Origin: an uncultured bacterium
GTDB lineage: Bacteria > Patescibacteriota > Minisyncoccia > Phycocordibacterales > GWA1-40-21
DNA: 53,626 nt
Direction: 5' to 3'
Assembly (NCBI GenBank): GCA_903822075.1
Contig: CAIJNK010000009.1
Location: forward strand, 1 to 53,626
In this document: positions 25,718 through 32,581 of the stretch, piece by piece
Layout of the letters: every line of letters starts with the position of its first letter
Numbering within the stretch: the stretch's first letter is position 1
Position numbers and translations under genes: made by a program
Notes under the pieces: generated by a model
Database searches by the model: none
Told to the model about the DNA's origin: nothing
Seen by the model: only the letters and a program-made list of their open reading frames with translations

Positions 25718-26290
25718 TTATTTTCCTTCAGTTATTTCCTCAATTGATTCTCTTGTAACTCTAATTTTCTTTCCAGTCGGAAGAGTAATTACCGATTCAA
25801 TTTTTTTAATTAGTTCTAATGGTTCCAACTGGTTATCTTCTATACGAATTTCACCAGTTTTCTCATCAAGTACAGCGTGAGCCTTTTCAGATTTTCCATC
25901 CCTTTTTCCGATAAGTAGGTGTATATCACCATCTTCTTTAGAACGTGATTCAATAAATAAATTCTCGGCTTCCAAACGGTTTTTAAAAGTCTTTTTAGAA
26001 TTATTAATATGGTCCAAAACTTCTTTTATAAAAATTCTCCAAACTTCAAGTTTTGAGTTGGCAGTCATTACATTATGAAAACCTGGCTTCAACTGATCTC
26101 GCCATCCGCTATTTAATTTTTTAAACTTTAGTTGGAGTACTTCATCATCTAAATTTACTACAATATTATCTACTTCTGTTCTAATTTTATATTCAGTATT
26201 TTCTAATTTTTCTCTTTCTAAAAGATCTTGTCCACCTAATAGATAACACCTATCTATTTCTTGCAACAATGATTTTAAAGTTTGTTCCAT
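25718..26290 (-). CDS. Unknown soluble helical protein
   Basis: A 190-residue protein of mostly charged helices plus a short beta-rich C-terminus (LPTGKKIRVTRESIEEITE). The start is set at the ATG at 26290 (MEQTLKSLLQ). An upstream ATG at 26311 would lie inside a hairpin. It precedes the possible nuclease gene by 4 nt. No family recognised. Confidence 0.6.
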   Translation of the reverse strand: MEQTLKSLLQEIDRCYLLGGQDLLEREKLENTEYKIRTEVDNIVVNLDDEVLQLKFKKLNSGWRDQLKPGFHNVMTANSKLEVWRIFIKEVLDHINNSKKTFKNRLEAENLFIESRSKEDGDIHLLIGKRDGKSEKAHAVLDEKTGEIRIEDNQLEPLELIKKIESVITLPTGKKIRVTRESIEEITEGK

Positions 26291-26298
26291 ATATTTAT

Positions 26299-26314
26299 AG
26301 GACTCGTGCATCGC
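26299..26314 (-). other. Short perfect hairpin upstream of the two-gene operon
   Basis: A 6-bp stem (TCGTGC / GCACGA) with 3-4 nt loop located just upstream of the start codon at 26290. It may affect translation initiation. Confidence 0.4.
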
Positions 26315-26413
26315 ACGAACTGGCTGGCCGTCTGGGATTGTATCCGAACTATTTTATCATAAGCTTGATAGAGTTTACCGGCTTGCTTGAACTAAACCAT
26401 AAGAACAAGATAA

Positions 26414-26947
26414 TTAAGAAGTTTGTTTAGTAAGTGGTAATTTCTCTAATATTTCATGAACTAGGCCTAATTCTTTTGCCTTTTCAGCACTCAGTATTGT
26501 GCTATTTTGTAATAATTCATTAATCTGCTTTTCTTCCTTCCCTGTCTCTTTAGCTAATATACTTATATGTTTTTTTAATAATTCCTTAAAAATAGCTAGA
26601 ACTTCTTCATGATTATGAAGGGTCGTTGTTTGTGTTCCAGTCGTAAATGTCCCTTCGTGCAGAAAGAAACGACACCCTTTTATTGCGATCCTTTTTGCTC
26701 CAGCAGAATAAATAATATTGGCAGCGGAATCAATTTGACTTAATGCTATTGTCTCAATTTCTATAGATAATGCTTTTAGGTAGGAATAAATTCTAATTGC
26801 AGAATCAACATCACCCCCGGGTGAGGATATAAGTATTTTTAATTTTTTTATATTTGAGCCATAAATTTGACCATTAATATAAGTAATAAGGTTATGAGCT
26901 GTATTAATATCAATACCTCCTGTTATTGTGTACCATTGTTCTTCCAT
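26414..26947 (-). CDS. ClpP/SDH-fold serine hydrolase-like protein
   Basis: A 177-residue single-domain ClpP-like protein. It has the oxyanion strand SPGGDVD (42-48), the nucleophile in QIDSAANIIYSAGAK (S74) and the catalytic His in CRFFLHEG (H97). The third residue, normally Asp in TDRDxFMSAEEA, is not conserved (QNSTILSAEKA). The G-x-A-S-M nucleophile motif is altered to QIDSA. It could be a true serine peptidase using another acid, or an assembly partner without activity. Confidence 0.8.
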   Translation of the reverse strand: MEEQWYTITGGIDINTAHNLITYINGQIYGSNIKKLKILISSPGGDVDSAIRIYSYLKALSIEIETIALSQIDSAANIIYSAGAKRIAIKGCRFFLHEGTFTTGTQTTTLHNHEEVLAIFKELLKKHISILAKETGKEEKQINELLQNSTILSAEKAKELGLVHEILEKLPLTKQTS

Positions 26948-26971
26948 ATGTTTATATTTAAATCAAATTCT

Positions 26972-27847
26972 TCAAGCACAACCAGGCCCACAATATCCGG
27001 ATGTTACCTTCATATTTCCTCTTGTAGATCCAGTAATTGGAACCGCGTTATTTGAACTATTATAAAGTTGCATGTCGGACGAATCGATACTAGTGGAAAT
27101 AGAAAATGGGGAATCGTCTTTTGAATATTTCAGATTTGTTCCTGTCGTGTCAACTTTAATAGTAAACTGACTAGGGATATTAGCTCCGAAACTAGCACCA
27201 GTTGTGTTATTAGGAATAAGGAATGTCGCTGTATTACCAGACACTGAAGCGCTAGATACTGGGGTATCATTCCCTTGGTATAAATATGCGGTAGTAATTT
27301 GAGCTGTGCCATTTACACTAAAATGAACGGTCAAACGGTGAAGGTGTAATGTGTCATCTTGTCCTTCAATATCAAAAATAAGTACCGGAATCATTTTTAC
27401 AATACCTGAAGCCTCGGAAGAAGGGTTTCTTAAATCAGTATATATTGTGGCTGAGCCACTATCTTCACTAGAATTTGCTTCTGTTGAATCAGTTACGGAT
27501 ATTGGCTGTTGTGGAGTTTTACAATATGCACCACCTGTCTGAGGACAGATAAAATTTTGTCCTACAGGACATTCGCTCCAATATGTACCATTACAAAGAG
27601 TACCTGCTATTTGGGCTTGTATCGTAGTAGTCGTTGTGGCAGAGCTAGTTGATATTTGACCATTATTTAAACTTGCCAAAAAGGTATTCACTGCTGGTAA
27701 TTTATCGGGAGTAATGACACCAATAGTAATTAAGAGATTAATAAAATCTTTGATAGACATACCAGAAGCTGATGCCTGATTAACGGTAAAAGATACCCCG
27801 ATTAAAAATAGAAAAGCAATTAAAATAATGATCGTGTATTTTTTCAT
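26972..27847 (-). CDS. Secreted/surface protein with Ser/Thr-rich regions
   Basis: A 291-residue protein with a signal peptide (MKKYTIIILIAFLFLIGV, cleavage near ASASG). Residues about 30-65 resemble the short helical repeat often found behind CPR signal peptides (SIKDFINLLITIGVITPDKL). A Thr-rich linker, a Cys-rich segment (CNGTYWSECPVGQNFICPQ) and a beta-sandwich-like C-terminus follow. Probably envelope-exposed. The start at 27847 is preferred over an ATG at 27865 because it begins the signal peptide. Confidence 0.8.
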   Translation of the reverse strand: MKKYTIIILIAFLFLIGVSFTVNQASASGMSIKDFINLLITIGVITPDKLPAVNTFLASLNNGQISTSSATTTTTIQAQIAGTLCNGTYWSECPVGQNFICPQTGGAYCKTPQQPISVTDSTEANSSEDSGSATIYTDLRNPSSEASGIVKMIPVLIFDIEGQDDTLHLHRLTVHFSVNGTAQITTAYLYQGNDTPVSSASVSGNTATFLIPNNTTGASFGANIPSQFTIKVDTTGTNLKYSKDDSPFSISTSIDSSDMQLYNSSNNAVPITGSTRGNMKVTSGYCGPGCA

Positions 27848-27905
27848 ATTGATAACACTATACAATAAAATAATAAATTAAACAATGTCTTAAAAATTAA
27901 GGCTA

Positions 27906-27949
27906 TTCAAAACACAAAAACACCCATTTGGGTGCTTTTGTGTTTTGAA
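27906..27949. terminator. Long bidirectional terminator hairpin
   Basis: An inverted repeat of about 20 bp per arm with one mismatch, stem core CACCC/GGGTG and loop ATTT, flanked by A/T-rich arms. It serves as a terminator on both strands, here after the tRNA-Gln transcript. Confidence 0.85.
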
Positions 27950-28091
27950 TACCGCTCTCAGCGGGTATGCTTTCTCAGGTTAGACCTTGCGCTTCATTCG
28001 ATGCAACTTGAGCGCTCAAACTGCGCTCAACTTAGCTCGAGGACTTGGACACGCGAATACACATTTTCATTCGACTTTTTCCTGAACACAG
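27950..28091 (-). other. tRNA-Gln 3' trailer with palindromes
   Basis: About 140 nt between the tRNA and the terminator. It contains a 12-bp perfect palindrome (TTGAGCGCTCAA) with a nearby direct copy of TTGAGCGC, and TCGAATGAA twice. No convincing gene was found; this is either a structured trailer or a small RNA. Confidence 0.35.
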
Positions 28092-28162
28092 CTGGGGGAG
28101 CTGGAATCGGACCAACATTCCACCCTTCAAAGGGGCGTGTCCGACCATTAGACGATCCCCCA
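28092..28162 (-). tRNA. tRNA-Gln (anticodon TTG)
   Basis: 71 nt, folds completely. Acceptor TGGGGGA/TCCCCCA; D stem GTCT/GGAC; anticodon stem CGCCC/GGGTG with loop CTTTGAA (TTG, Gln); T arm GTTGG/CCAGC with loop TCCGATT. Discriminator G; CCA is not encoded. Confidence 0.93.
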
Positions 28163-28183
28163 GCTCTGTTCACGAAATTTAAG

Positions 28184-28864
28184 TCAAAAACCTTTATTTA
28201 TGCCCCTAACCCATCCGGCTATCTGACGATTCAAGGATGAACTACGGTATACTTTAACCCTTAATTGACCGTTATACAAGTCCCCGGTATTTTTTCTCTT
28301 AGTATTGATTTTGTTTCTTTTGAAGTAAACTGTATTAAAGTAACTCAGCGGTAAACCAGTTTTTTGTGACCAATACTCTTGGAAACGAGCAATTTCATTT
28401 TTATAACTGTCATGTAAGTATATTTCGCAACGAATTTGATCTTTTGGAATATGACAAATTTCAAATAACCATCTCAGAAACACAACGATCAAATCTGCAT
28501 CTGAGTTAATGAGCATTACCCCGGAGCCAGGGCGAGATTCTTTCTCTTTTGACCCTTCGGCCCAGTATAAAGCAACGCCAAGTAACCATAATTCTCTCTT
28601 GGATAATTTGCCAATCTCTTTTTCCGCCTTGCCGATTATTTTGTTAAATAGGGTAATTCTTTGATTTCTCCTTGCTTGACCGCCACGGAGTGATGCTAAT
28701 CTTCTTTTCTCGGTAAATACCTGCTTTACTTCTTTTACCATACCAACTTCCCTAAGCCATTCAGATAAAGTGGATTTGGCCACGGGAATAGCCTTCATTA
28801 TTTCAGAATATGTATTCCCCTCTTTCCTTAAGGCAATTGCTTTGTTTTTTAATTTACTTTTCAT
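28184..28864 (-). CDS. HTH plus LAGLIDADG-like protein, possible homing-endonuclease relative
   Basis: A 226-residue protein. Residues about 8-45 form a helix-turn-helix (KEGNTYSEIMKAIPVAKSTL). Residues about 85-215 have the pattern LWLLGVALYWAEGSK, then VMLINSDADLIVVFLRWLFE, then a C-terminal LRVKVYRSSSLNRQIAGW, resembling LAGLIDADG-fold proteins common in CPR genomes. Nuclease activity is unproven. The start at 28864 is chosen for the HTH and because it lies just after a symmetric element. A 31-base-long AT-rich symmetric region at the promoter suggests autoregulation. Confidence 0.7.
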   Translation of the reverse strand: MKSKLKNKAIALRKEGNTYSEIMKAIPVAKSTLSEWLREVGMVKEVKQVFTEKRRLASLRGGQARRNQRITLFNKIIGKAEKEIGKLSKRELWLLGVALYWAEGSKEKESRPGSGVMLINSDADLIVVFLRWLFEICHIPKDQIRCEIYLHDSYKNEIARFQEYWSQKTGLPLSYFNTVYFKRNKINTKRKNTGDLYNGQLRVKVYRSSSLNRQIAGWVRGINKGF

Positions 28865-28906
28865 GAACATTAATACTAAGCCCACAGTATACATGATTAA
28901 TGTTCA
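28864..28906 (-). promoter_or_regulatory. Candidate operator: 11-bp inverted repeat around a -10 box
   Basis: TGAACATTAAT (28864-28874) and its perfect reverse complement ATTAATGTTCA (28896-28906) are separated by 21 nt, i.e. 32 nt start to start (about three helical turns). The minus-strand -10 box TATACT (28886-28891) sits in the spacer, and one arm touches the ATG. This is the geometry of a dimer-of-dimers repressor site, plausibly for the HTH protein it precedes. Confidence 0.55.
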
Positions 28907-28929
28907 ACATACCAGACTTTTTCAAGTAT

Positions 28930-29282
28930 AAAAATACCCCGCTGTGTAGAAACAGCGGGGTGAAGAGGAGCAGGTATCGAGGTTTAGCCTTTCGGGTAAG
29001 AGCTTTTCGTAGCGCTTCTTGCCGATGCAATGGCACTGACGGATTTAACCGCCTAACTTAATGTCTGTTACCCGTAGTTTCCCGTCATAACCTTGCACAC
29101 AAAGCGCACAAAGTATTTGACAGTACTTGAGGTCCGCCGTAGGACTTATTGACCGTTCTCCCATTTGAGAACAACCGATACGTTCCATGTTCGACGCCTC
29201 ACAACCTTAGTCCCGTGAGACTAATTTAGGCTCTTCCCTTTTTTGGGAATCGATATTTCTTTCTTCCTCTAAAGACCTGCTC
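28930..29282 (-). ncRNA. Candidate structured RNA of about 350 nt
   Basis: Transcribed on the minus strand from a near-consensus promoter (see next entry) and ended by an intrinsic terminator (28936-28961). The 5' end GAGCAGGU (29275-29282) pairs perfectly with ACCUGCUC (28968-28975), closing the whole molecule as a P1-like helix. Local perfect hairpins lie inside: UUCCC/GGGAA, UUAGUC/GACUAA, GUUCUC/GAGAAC, AAGUA/UACUU. It lacks the conserved RNase P, tmRNA and SRP signatures. A 47-codon ORF (29045-29188) also fits inside, but it starts mid-molecule and overlaps the hairpins. Family unknown. Confidence 0.6.
28936..28961 (-). terminator. Intrinsic terminator of the candidate RNA
   Basis: A 10-bp GC-rich stem (ACCCCGCTGT / ACAGCGGGGT) with a 6-nt loop, followed by ATTTTTATA on the minus strand. 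Confidence 0.88.
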
Positions 29283-29287
29283 ACGAT

Positions 29288-29316
29288 AGTATACGTTTTT
29301 ACTTTTTAGATATCAA
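29288..29316 (-). promoter_or_regulatory. Promoter of the candidate structured RNA
   Basis: Minus-strand TTGATA (29311-29316), exactly 17 nt, TATACT (29288-29293). Predicted start is near 29282, at the first base of the closing helix. The -35 box lies just downstream of the dnaX stop codon. Confidence 0.75.
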
Positions 29317-29318
29317 GA

Positions 29319-30356
29319 CTAGTTATCCACACGGATAAGTTTAGTCAAAATGAGCTCCAACACCATTTCCGGCAGATAGGCTTTGGCCACAAGATCATAA
29401 GACGAGAGAAGGGCAAGTAAAGTATCAGAATTTATTTTGGAAGGTTTTTCTTCGGCCAGAGTTTTAAGAAAAGTGAAATCCGTATCCGTCATCTCCTCTT
29501 TTATTTTTTCTTCCGCCGCTTTCAGGTTTCGCAGGAGCAAGATGGCGCGCATTTTGTGGAGGACCAACTTGAAATATAAGAGCAAATCAATATTAGCCTC
29601 CGTGGCTTGGGCAATAGAAGTGAGGCCGAGTTCAAGGTTACTCTGAGCGATGGAACGGATAAAATCATTGATCATTTCCCCTTTTGGCGCGCCGGTCACA
29701 GTAACCACTTCTTCCAAAGAGATTTTTTTATCTTTGGACGAGCCCATAACTTTTTGCAAGATGCTCTGAGCATCACGAAAAGAACCATCACCAAGCAGAG
29801 CAATCAGCTCCGCCGAGGCCGGCTCCAAGGTAAAGCCTTCTTTCTTCGCAATGGCAGTTACAACATCTTTCAAGACCTTTTGCGCCGGTTTGCGGAAAGA
29901 AAAAGTCTGACAGCGGGACACCACGGTTTCCGGAATCTTTTCAAACTCGGTCGTGGCCAAAATAAAAATCACATGCTTAGGCGGTTCCTCCAAAGTTTTT
30001 AAAAGGGCATTCCAAGCGGACTTGGAGAGCATGTGCGCTTCATCCAGAATGTAAATCTTGTATTTTGATTCAAACGGAATAGTGTTCACACTCTCATTTA
30101 AGGCTCGGATATCATCCACACCGGTATTTGAGGCGGCATCTATTTCAGTAATATCATTGGCACTCGTGCCCAATTCTTTGGCAAAGATGCGGGCCACACT
30201 GGTCTTGCCGGTACCTCGACTCCCGGAAAAGATATAGGCGTGGGCAATCTTGTCCAGTTCAATGCTAGACTGCAAAACTTTGACAATATGATCCTGCCCC
30301 AGGACTTCTTTGAAAGTCTGCGGGCGGTATTTTCTGTACAATGCGGTTTCCGACAT
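29319..30356 (-). CDS. dnaX: DNA polymerase III gamma/tau-like subunit without zinc module
   Basis: A 345-residue clamp-loader AAA+ ATPase. Walker A is GSRGTGKT (45-52), Walker B ILDEAHML (103-110), sensor ATTEFEKIPETVVSRC. In most bacteria a four-Cys zinc module separates Walker A from the EIDAASN motif. Here the linker is only ELGTSANDITE and no cysteines are present. The tau-specific C-terminal domains are also missing, so it corresponds to a gamma-length product. TATACT ends 6 nt before the ATG with no Shine-Dalgarno (leaderless). Confidence 0.95.
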   Translation of the reverse strand: MSETALYRKYRPQTFKEVLGQDHIVKVLQSSIELDKIAHAYIFSGSRGTGKTSVARIFAKELGTSANDITEIDAASNTGVDDIRALNESVNTIPFESKYKIYILDEAHMLSKSAWNALLKTLEEPPKHVIFILATTEFEKIPETVVSRCQTFSFRKPAQKVLKDVVTAIAKKEGFTLEPASAELIALLGDGSFRDAQSILQKVMGSSKDKKISLEEVVTVTGAPKGEMINDFIRSIAQSNLELGLTSIAQATEANIDLLLYFKLVLHKMRAILLLRNLKAAEEKIKEEMTDTDFTFLKTLAEEKPSKINSDTLLALLSSYDLVAKAYLPEMVLELILTKLIRVDN

Positions 30357-30398
30357 GCCGACAGTATAACATGGGAAGGTAAAATCTTAAATAAAAGT

Positions 30399-30430
30399 GG
30401 CCGGTTGCCAGTGTGTACTGACAACCGGCC
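30399..30430 (-). terminator. Terminator of micro transcription unit C
   Basis: A 9-bp stem (GGCCGGTTG with complement) and a 14-nt loop; on the minus strand it is followed by ACTTTTATTT. It lies between unit C and the dnaX -10 box. Confidence 0.75.
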
Positions 30431-30700
30431 ATCTGATCAAGCTGTAGACCCATTCATCAAGACTACTCGCAGTTTTCGATTTTTCATTTCTAGTCTTACT
30501 TCCACAGCCGACGAGAGACAGGCATACAAATGACTATGGCTATTTCAGCTCGTGTGCCTCGCCACTAAACACACTTAAGCGACAATCTTTGGATGTATAC
30601 TGCGTCGCGCACCAATATCCTCCTTTCTCTTTTGCGTTCTGTACTCAAGATAACAGATCAAATAATTTTCTGCAACTTAGTCAGAAGTCGGGACAAAAAG
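30431..30700 (-). other. Micro transcription unit C with 15-codon ORF
   Basis: Promoter TTGCAG (30670-30675), 17 nt, TATCTT (30647-30652) on the minus strand. A perfect Shine-Dalgarno AAAGGAGG (30619-30626) sits 6 nt before a GTG that opens a 15-codon ORF (30565-30612, MRDAVYIQRLSLKCV). A long untranslated stretch follows to the terminator. No longer gene is visible. It could be a leader peptide, a microprotein, or a regulatory RNA with a coding 5' part. Confidence 0.45.
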
Positions 30701-30731
30701 AGGCCCCGTTGAATGTAATCCAACGGAGCCT
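30701..30731 (-). terminator. Terminator of micro transcription unit B
   Basis: An 11-bp stem with one mismatch (AGGCTCCGTTG in the transcript) and a 9-nt loop, followed by CTTTTTG on the minus strand. Confidence 0.75.
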
Positions 30732-31011
30732 GAACCGCGTGACCGCAAAACATCATCAATGTTCCAGATTTCTTGGGTCAAAATCCAACCCTAACATCCA
30801 GACCAAGGACTATTGGACATTACGAGAGCGCCTCTCGCTCGCTCCGGTAAAACCTGCGTTGTGCGGTAGAAAAGGATCACCCCCCTTCAAAGTTTGAATT
30901 TTGCTCCTCTCTCGCCAGCAAAAACCGAGAAACGAACAACGAATTTTCCACTCTTCATCCGGGACTTCCTCCTTTCTTCCAAGGTTATTTCAACCTATGG
31001 TTGATATAATA
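30732..31011 (-). other. Micro transcription unit B with 23-codon ORF
   Basis: Promoter TTGCCT (31029-31034), 17 nt, TATTAT (31006-31011) on the minus strand, with a 6-bp palindrome (TCAACC/GGTTGA) overlapping the start region. A Shine-Dalgarno AAAGGAGG precedes an ATG opening a 23-codon ORF (30887-30958, begins MKSGKFVVRFSVFAGERGA). The next 190 nt lack a convincing gene. Coding status is unproven. Confidence 0.45.
30887..30958 (-). CDS. 23-aa SD-led micro-ORF
   Basis: ATG at 30958 after AAAGGAGG, 23 codons, stop TGA. Basic, mixed composition (MKSGKFVVRFSVFAGE...). No homologue recognised; low confidence because of size. Confidence 0.4.
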   Translation of the reverse strand: MKSGKFVVRFSVFAGERGAKFKL

Positions 31012-31028
31012 TACCCGTCTCAAAAAAT

Positions 31029-31034
31029 AGGCAA
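31029..31034 (-). promoter_or_regulatory. -35 box of micro transcription unit B
   Basis: TTGCCT, 17 nt upstream of TATTAT at 31006-31011. It lies at the end of the unit A terminator T-run, so units A and B are packed end to end. Confidence 0.5.
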
Positions 31035-31046
31035 ATAAAAAAAGAA

Positions 31047-31084
31047 GGGGTGGCGGCAACATGCAAGCATGCGACCTCCACCCC
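31047..31084 (-). terminator. Terminator of micro transcription unit A
   Basis: A long imperfect stem (GGGGTGG/CCACCCC outer, CATGC/GCATG inner) followed by TTCTTTTTTTATTTG on the minus strand. Confidence 0.8.
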
Positions 31085-31187
31085 CTCAAGTACTCGAACA
31101 AGAATTTTTTATTTTTGAGAGGTCCAGACGGATGAAACCAGTTCGGGGTTATCTTCCTATCTCGTGACCACACTGAGGGTCCGAGCA

Positions 31188-31274
31188 TTATTTTTTAATT
31201 TCCGGCCTACTCTCTGGTTGAACCAACTTACGGGGGAGCGCGTGCTTTACGCGAGGGTCGAGTTTTGCGCACAT
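31188..31274 (-). CDS. 28-aa micro-ORF of unit A (second)
   Basis: AAAGGAGGT lies 3 nt before an ATG at 31274; 28 codons (MCAKLDPRVKHALPRK...). An overlapping GTG at 31272 would open a 14-codon alternative in another frame. Which, if either, is translated is unclear. Confidence 0.35.
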   Translation of the reverse strand: MCAKLDPRVKHALPRKLVQPESRPEIKK

Positions 31275-31329
31275 CTACCTCCTTTCACTCGTTCTTTTCA
31301 TCATGCCAGGACCGGGGCGTTGCTGTTTG

Positions 31330-31431
31330 TTAGCCCCTGGCCGCGCGGGCGCCGATGGCGCTGGTGATCAGGCGGATTTCAAAACATGTGACTCTGGTGT
31401 TGCCAGACTCGGGACCGTAACGACTCTTCAT
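31330..31431 (-). CDS. 33-aa SD-led micro-ORF of unit A
   Basis: ATG at 31431 with an ideal Shine-Dalgarno AGGAGGTCAC. 33 codons beginning MKSRYGPESGNTRVTCFEI. The ORF fills most of the first 100 nt of the transcript. No homologue recognised; composition is plausibly protein-like. Confidence 0.45.
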   Translation of the reverse strand: MKSRYGPESGNTRVTCFEIRLITSAIGARAARG

Positions 31432-31498
31432 GTGACCTCCTCAGTTGTTTCTGCGTACTGCTTACCGCCACTACAGTGACGGCCCTTTAGAAGTATCA

Positions 31499-31526
31499 AG
31501 CATATCACACCTACAGTAAAAGTCAA
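31499..31526 (-). promoter_or_regulatory. Promoter of micro transcription unit A
   Basis: Minus-strand TTGACT (31521-31526), 16 nt, TATGCT (31499-31504) with an extended -10 TGA. Transcript about 31492 to 31047. Confidence 0.65.
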
Positions 31527-31579
31527 GCACTGTGACTGCTTTACGCTATTTTAGTATCTTAGTATCATTAAGTATGGCT

Positions 31580-32575
31580 CTAAATAAGGTTATTTTTGGA
31601 GGAGGTCAAAATTGTCACAGCATCTTTGGCGGTCTCAGTAAGCATTAATTTGTTTCGAAGTTCTTTGGCACCGGCCCAACCGTTTATGTAAGCCTTGAAA
31701 TGCTTTTTCATGACCGAGAAATTTTTATCGCTTTTTTTTAGCAGAGTTTTATCAAAAATTTTAATATGTTCTATCAGAACGCTCATTTTTTCTTTGACCG
31801 AAATTTCATTTATATCTTGTCCGGAAAAAAACCACGGATTACCAAACACTCCCCGCCCAACCATCACCCCGTCAGAACCGTATTTTTTTATTTTTTCCTT
31901 AGCGTCAGTTAAATCCTTCACATCACCATTGCCGATGACAGGAATGTTTTTACCACTCGCCCTAACAAGCTCGGCCACTCTTTTGACGTAATTCCAATTT
32001 GCCGGTACCTTGGACATCTCTTTTTTAGTCCGGGCATGAACGGTTAAAGCCGAAATATCTTCCGCCAGTAGCGCCGGAATCCAGGTATCTATCTCTTCCT
32101 TATTAAAGCCCACGCGCGTTTTAACCGAAACCGGCAGGCCATTCCCGCCACGGATAGCTGCCTGAATTATTTCTCGGGCCAGCTGAGGATTCTTAATTAA
32201 AGCGGAACCAGCCCCCTGTTTGACCACACTTTTATCCGGACAGCCCATATTGATATCAATGCCGTCAAAACCAAGTTTGGAAATAAGCCGGCAAGCCTTC
32301 TCCATATTCTTTGGATTAGCCCCAAACACCTGCGCAACAATAGGCTTCTCCGGCTTGGAAAATTTTAAAATATGAGCCAGGTTTTTTCGCCCAGTCTTAT
32401 TACATAGGCCGTCGGCCGAGACAAACTCGGTCCAAAAAACCACCTGATTTTTATTCGCTGGATTTTTCCCATATTTGGCCATCATCGCCCTGAAAGCCAC
32501 ATCCGTCACATCGGCCATCGGCGCCAGACAGTAAAAAGGCTTTTTCAATTTTTCCCAAAAATTCTTCTTTACCAT
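31580..32575 (-). CDS. dus: tRNA-dihydrouridine synthase
   Basis: A 331-residue TIM-barrel flavoprotein. It has the Dus signature with catalytic Cys (GFDGIDINMGCPDKSVVKQGAG), conserved VSVKTRVGF, HARTKKEM and VIGNGDVKD segments. It reduces uridine in the tRNA D-loop. TAGTCT ends 6 nt before the ATG with TTGTCT 17 nt upstream, so the mRNA should be leaderless; the promoter interlocks with that of the divergent small gene at 32666. The exact target U positions (DusA/B/C type) cannot be read. Confidence 0.95.
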   Translation of the reverse strand: MVKKNFWEKLKKPFYCLAPMADVTDVAFRAMMAKYGKNPANKNQVVFWTEFVSADGLCNKTGRKNLAHILKFSKPEKPIVAQVFGANPKNMEKACRLISKLGFDGIDINMGCPDKSVVKQGAGSALIKNPQLAREIIQAAIRGGNGLPVSVKTRVGFNKEEIDTWIPALLAEDISALTVHARTKKEMSKVPANWNYVKRVAELVRASGKNIPVIGNGDVKDLTDAKEKIKKYGSDGVMVGRGVFGNPWFFSGQDINEISVKEKMSVLIEHIKIFDKTLLKKSDKNFSVMKKHFKAYINGWAGAKELRNKLMLTETAKDAVTILTSSKNNLI

Positions 32576-32581
32576 AAAGTC

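Noticed and set aside
24895-26413. attC-like integron cassette sites
   Set aside because: The hairpins do not have the R'/R'' core sites (GTTRRRY/RYYYAAC), and no integrase is present.
29045-29188. A 47-codon ORF inside the candidate RNA
   Set aside because: It has a protein-like Cys motif, but starts mid-transcript behind a weak SD-like sequence and overlaps perfect hairpins. RNA is the simpler reading; kept as an alternative only.
28930-29282. RNase P RNA, tmRNA or SRP RNA
   Set aside because: The conserved RNase P helix P4 sequences, tmRNA tRNA-like ends and the SRP GGUCAGGUCCGGAAGGAAGC-type loop are absent.
30887-30958. CR-I-like GAGGAAGTCC near the unit B SD suggested RNase P RNA
   Set aside because: Only one conserved block fits and the rest of the RNase P core is missing; it is explained by the Shine-Dalgarno.
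30985-31188. A 67-codon minus-strand ORF
   Set aside because: It reads through the unit A terminator and the unit B promoter, has a membrane-like tail from the T-run, and has no Shine-Dalgarno of its own.
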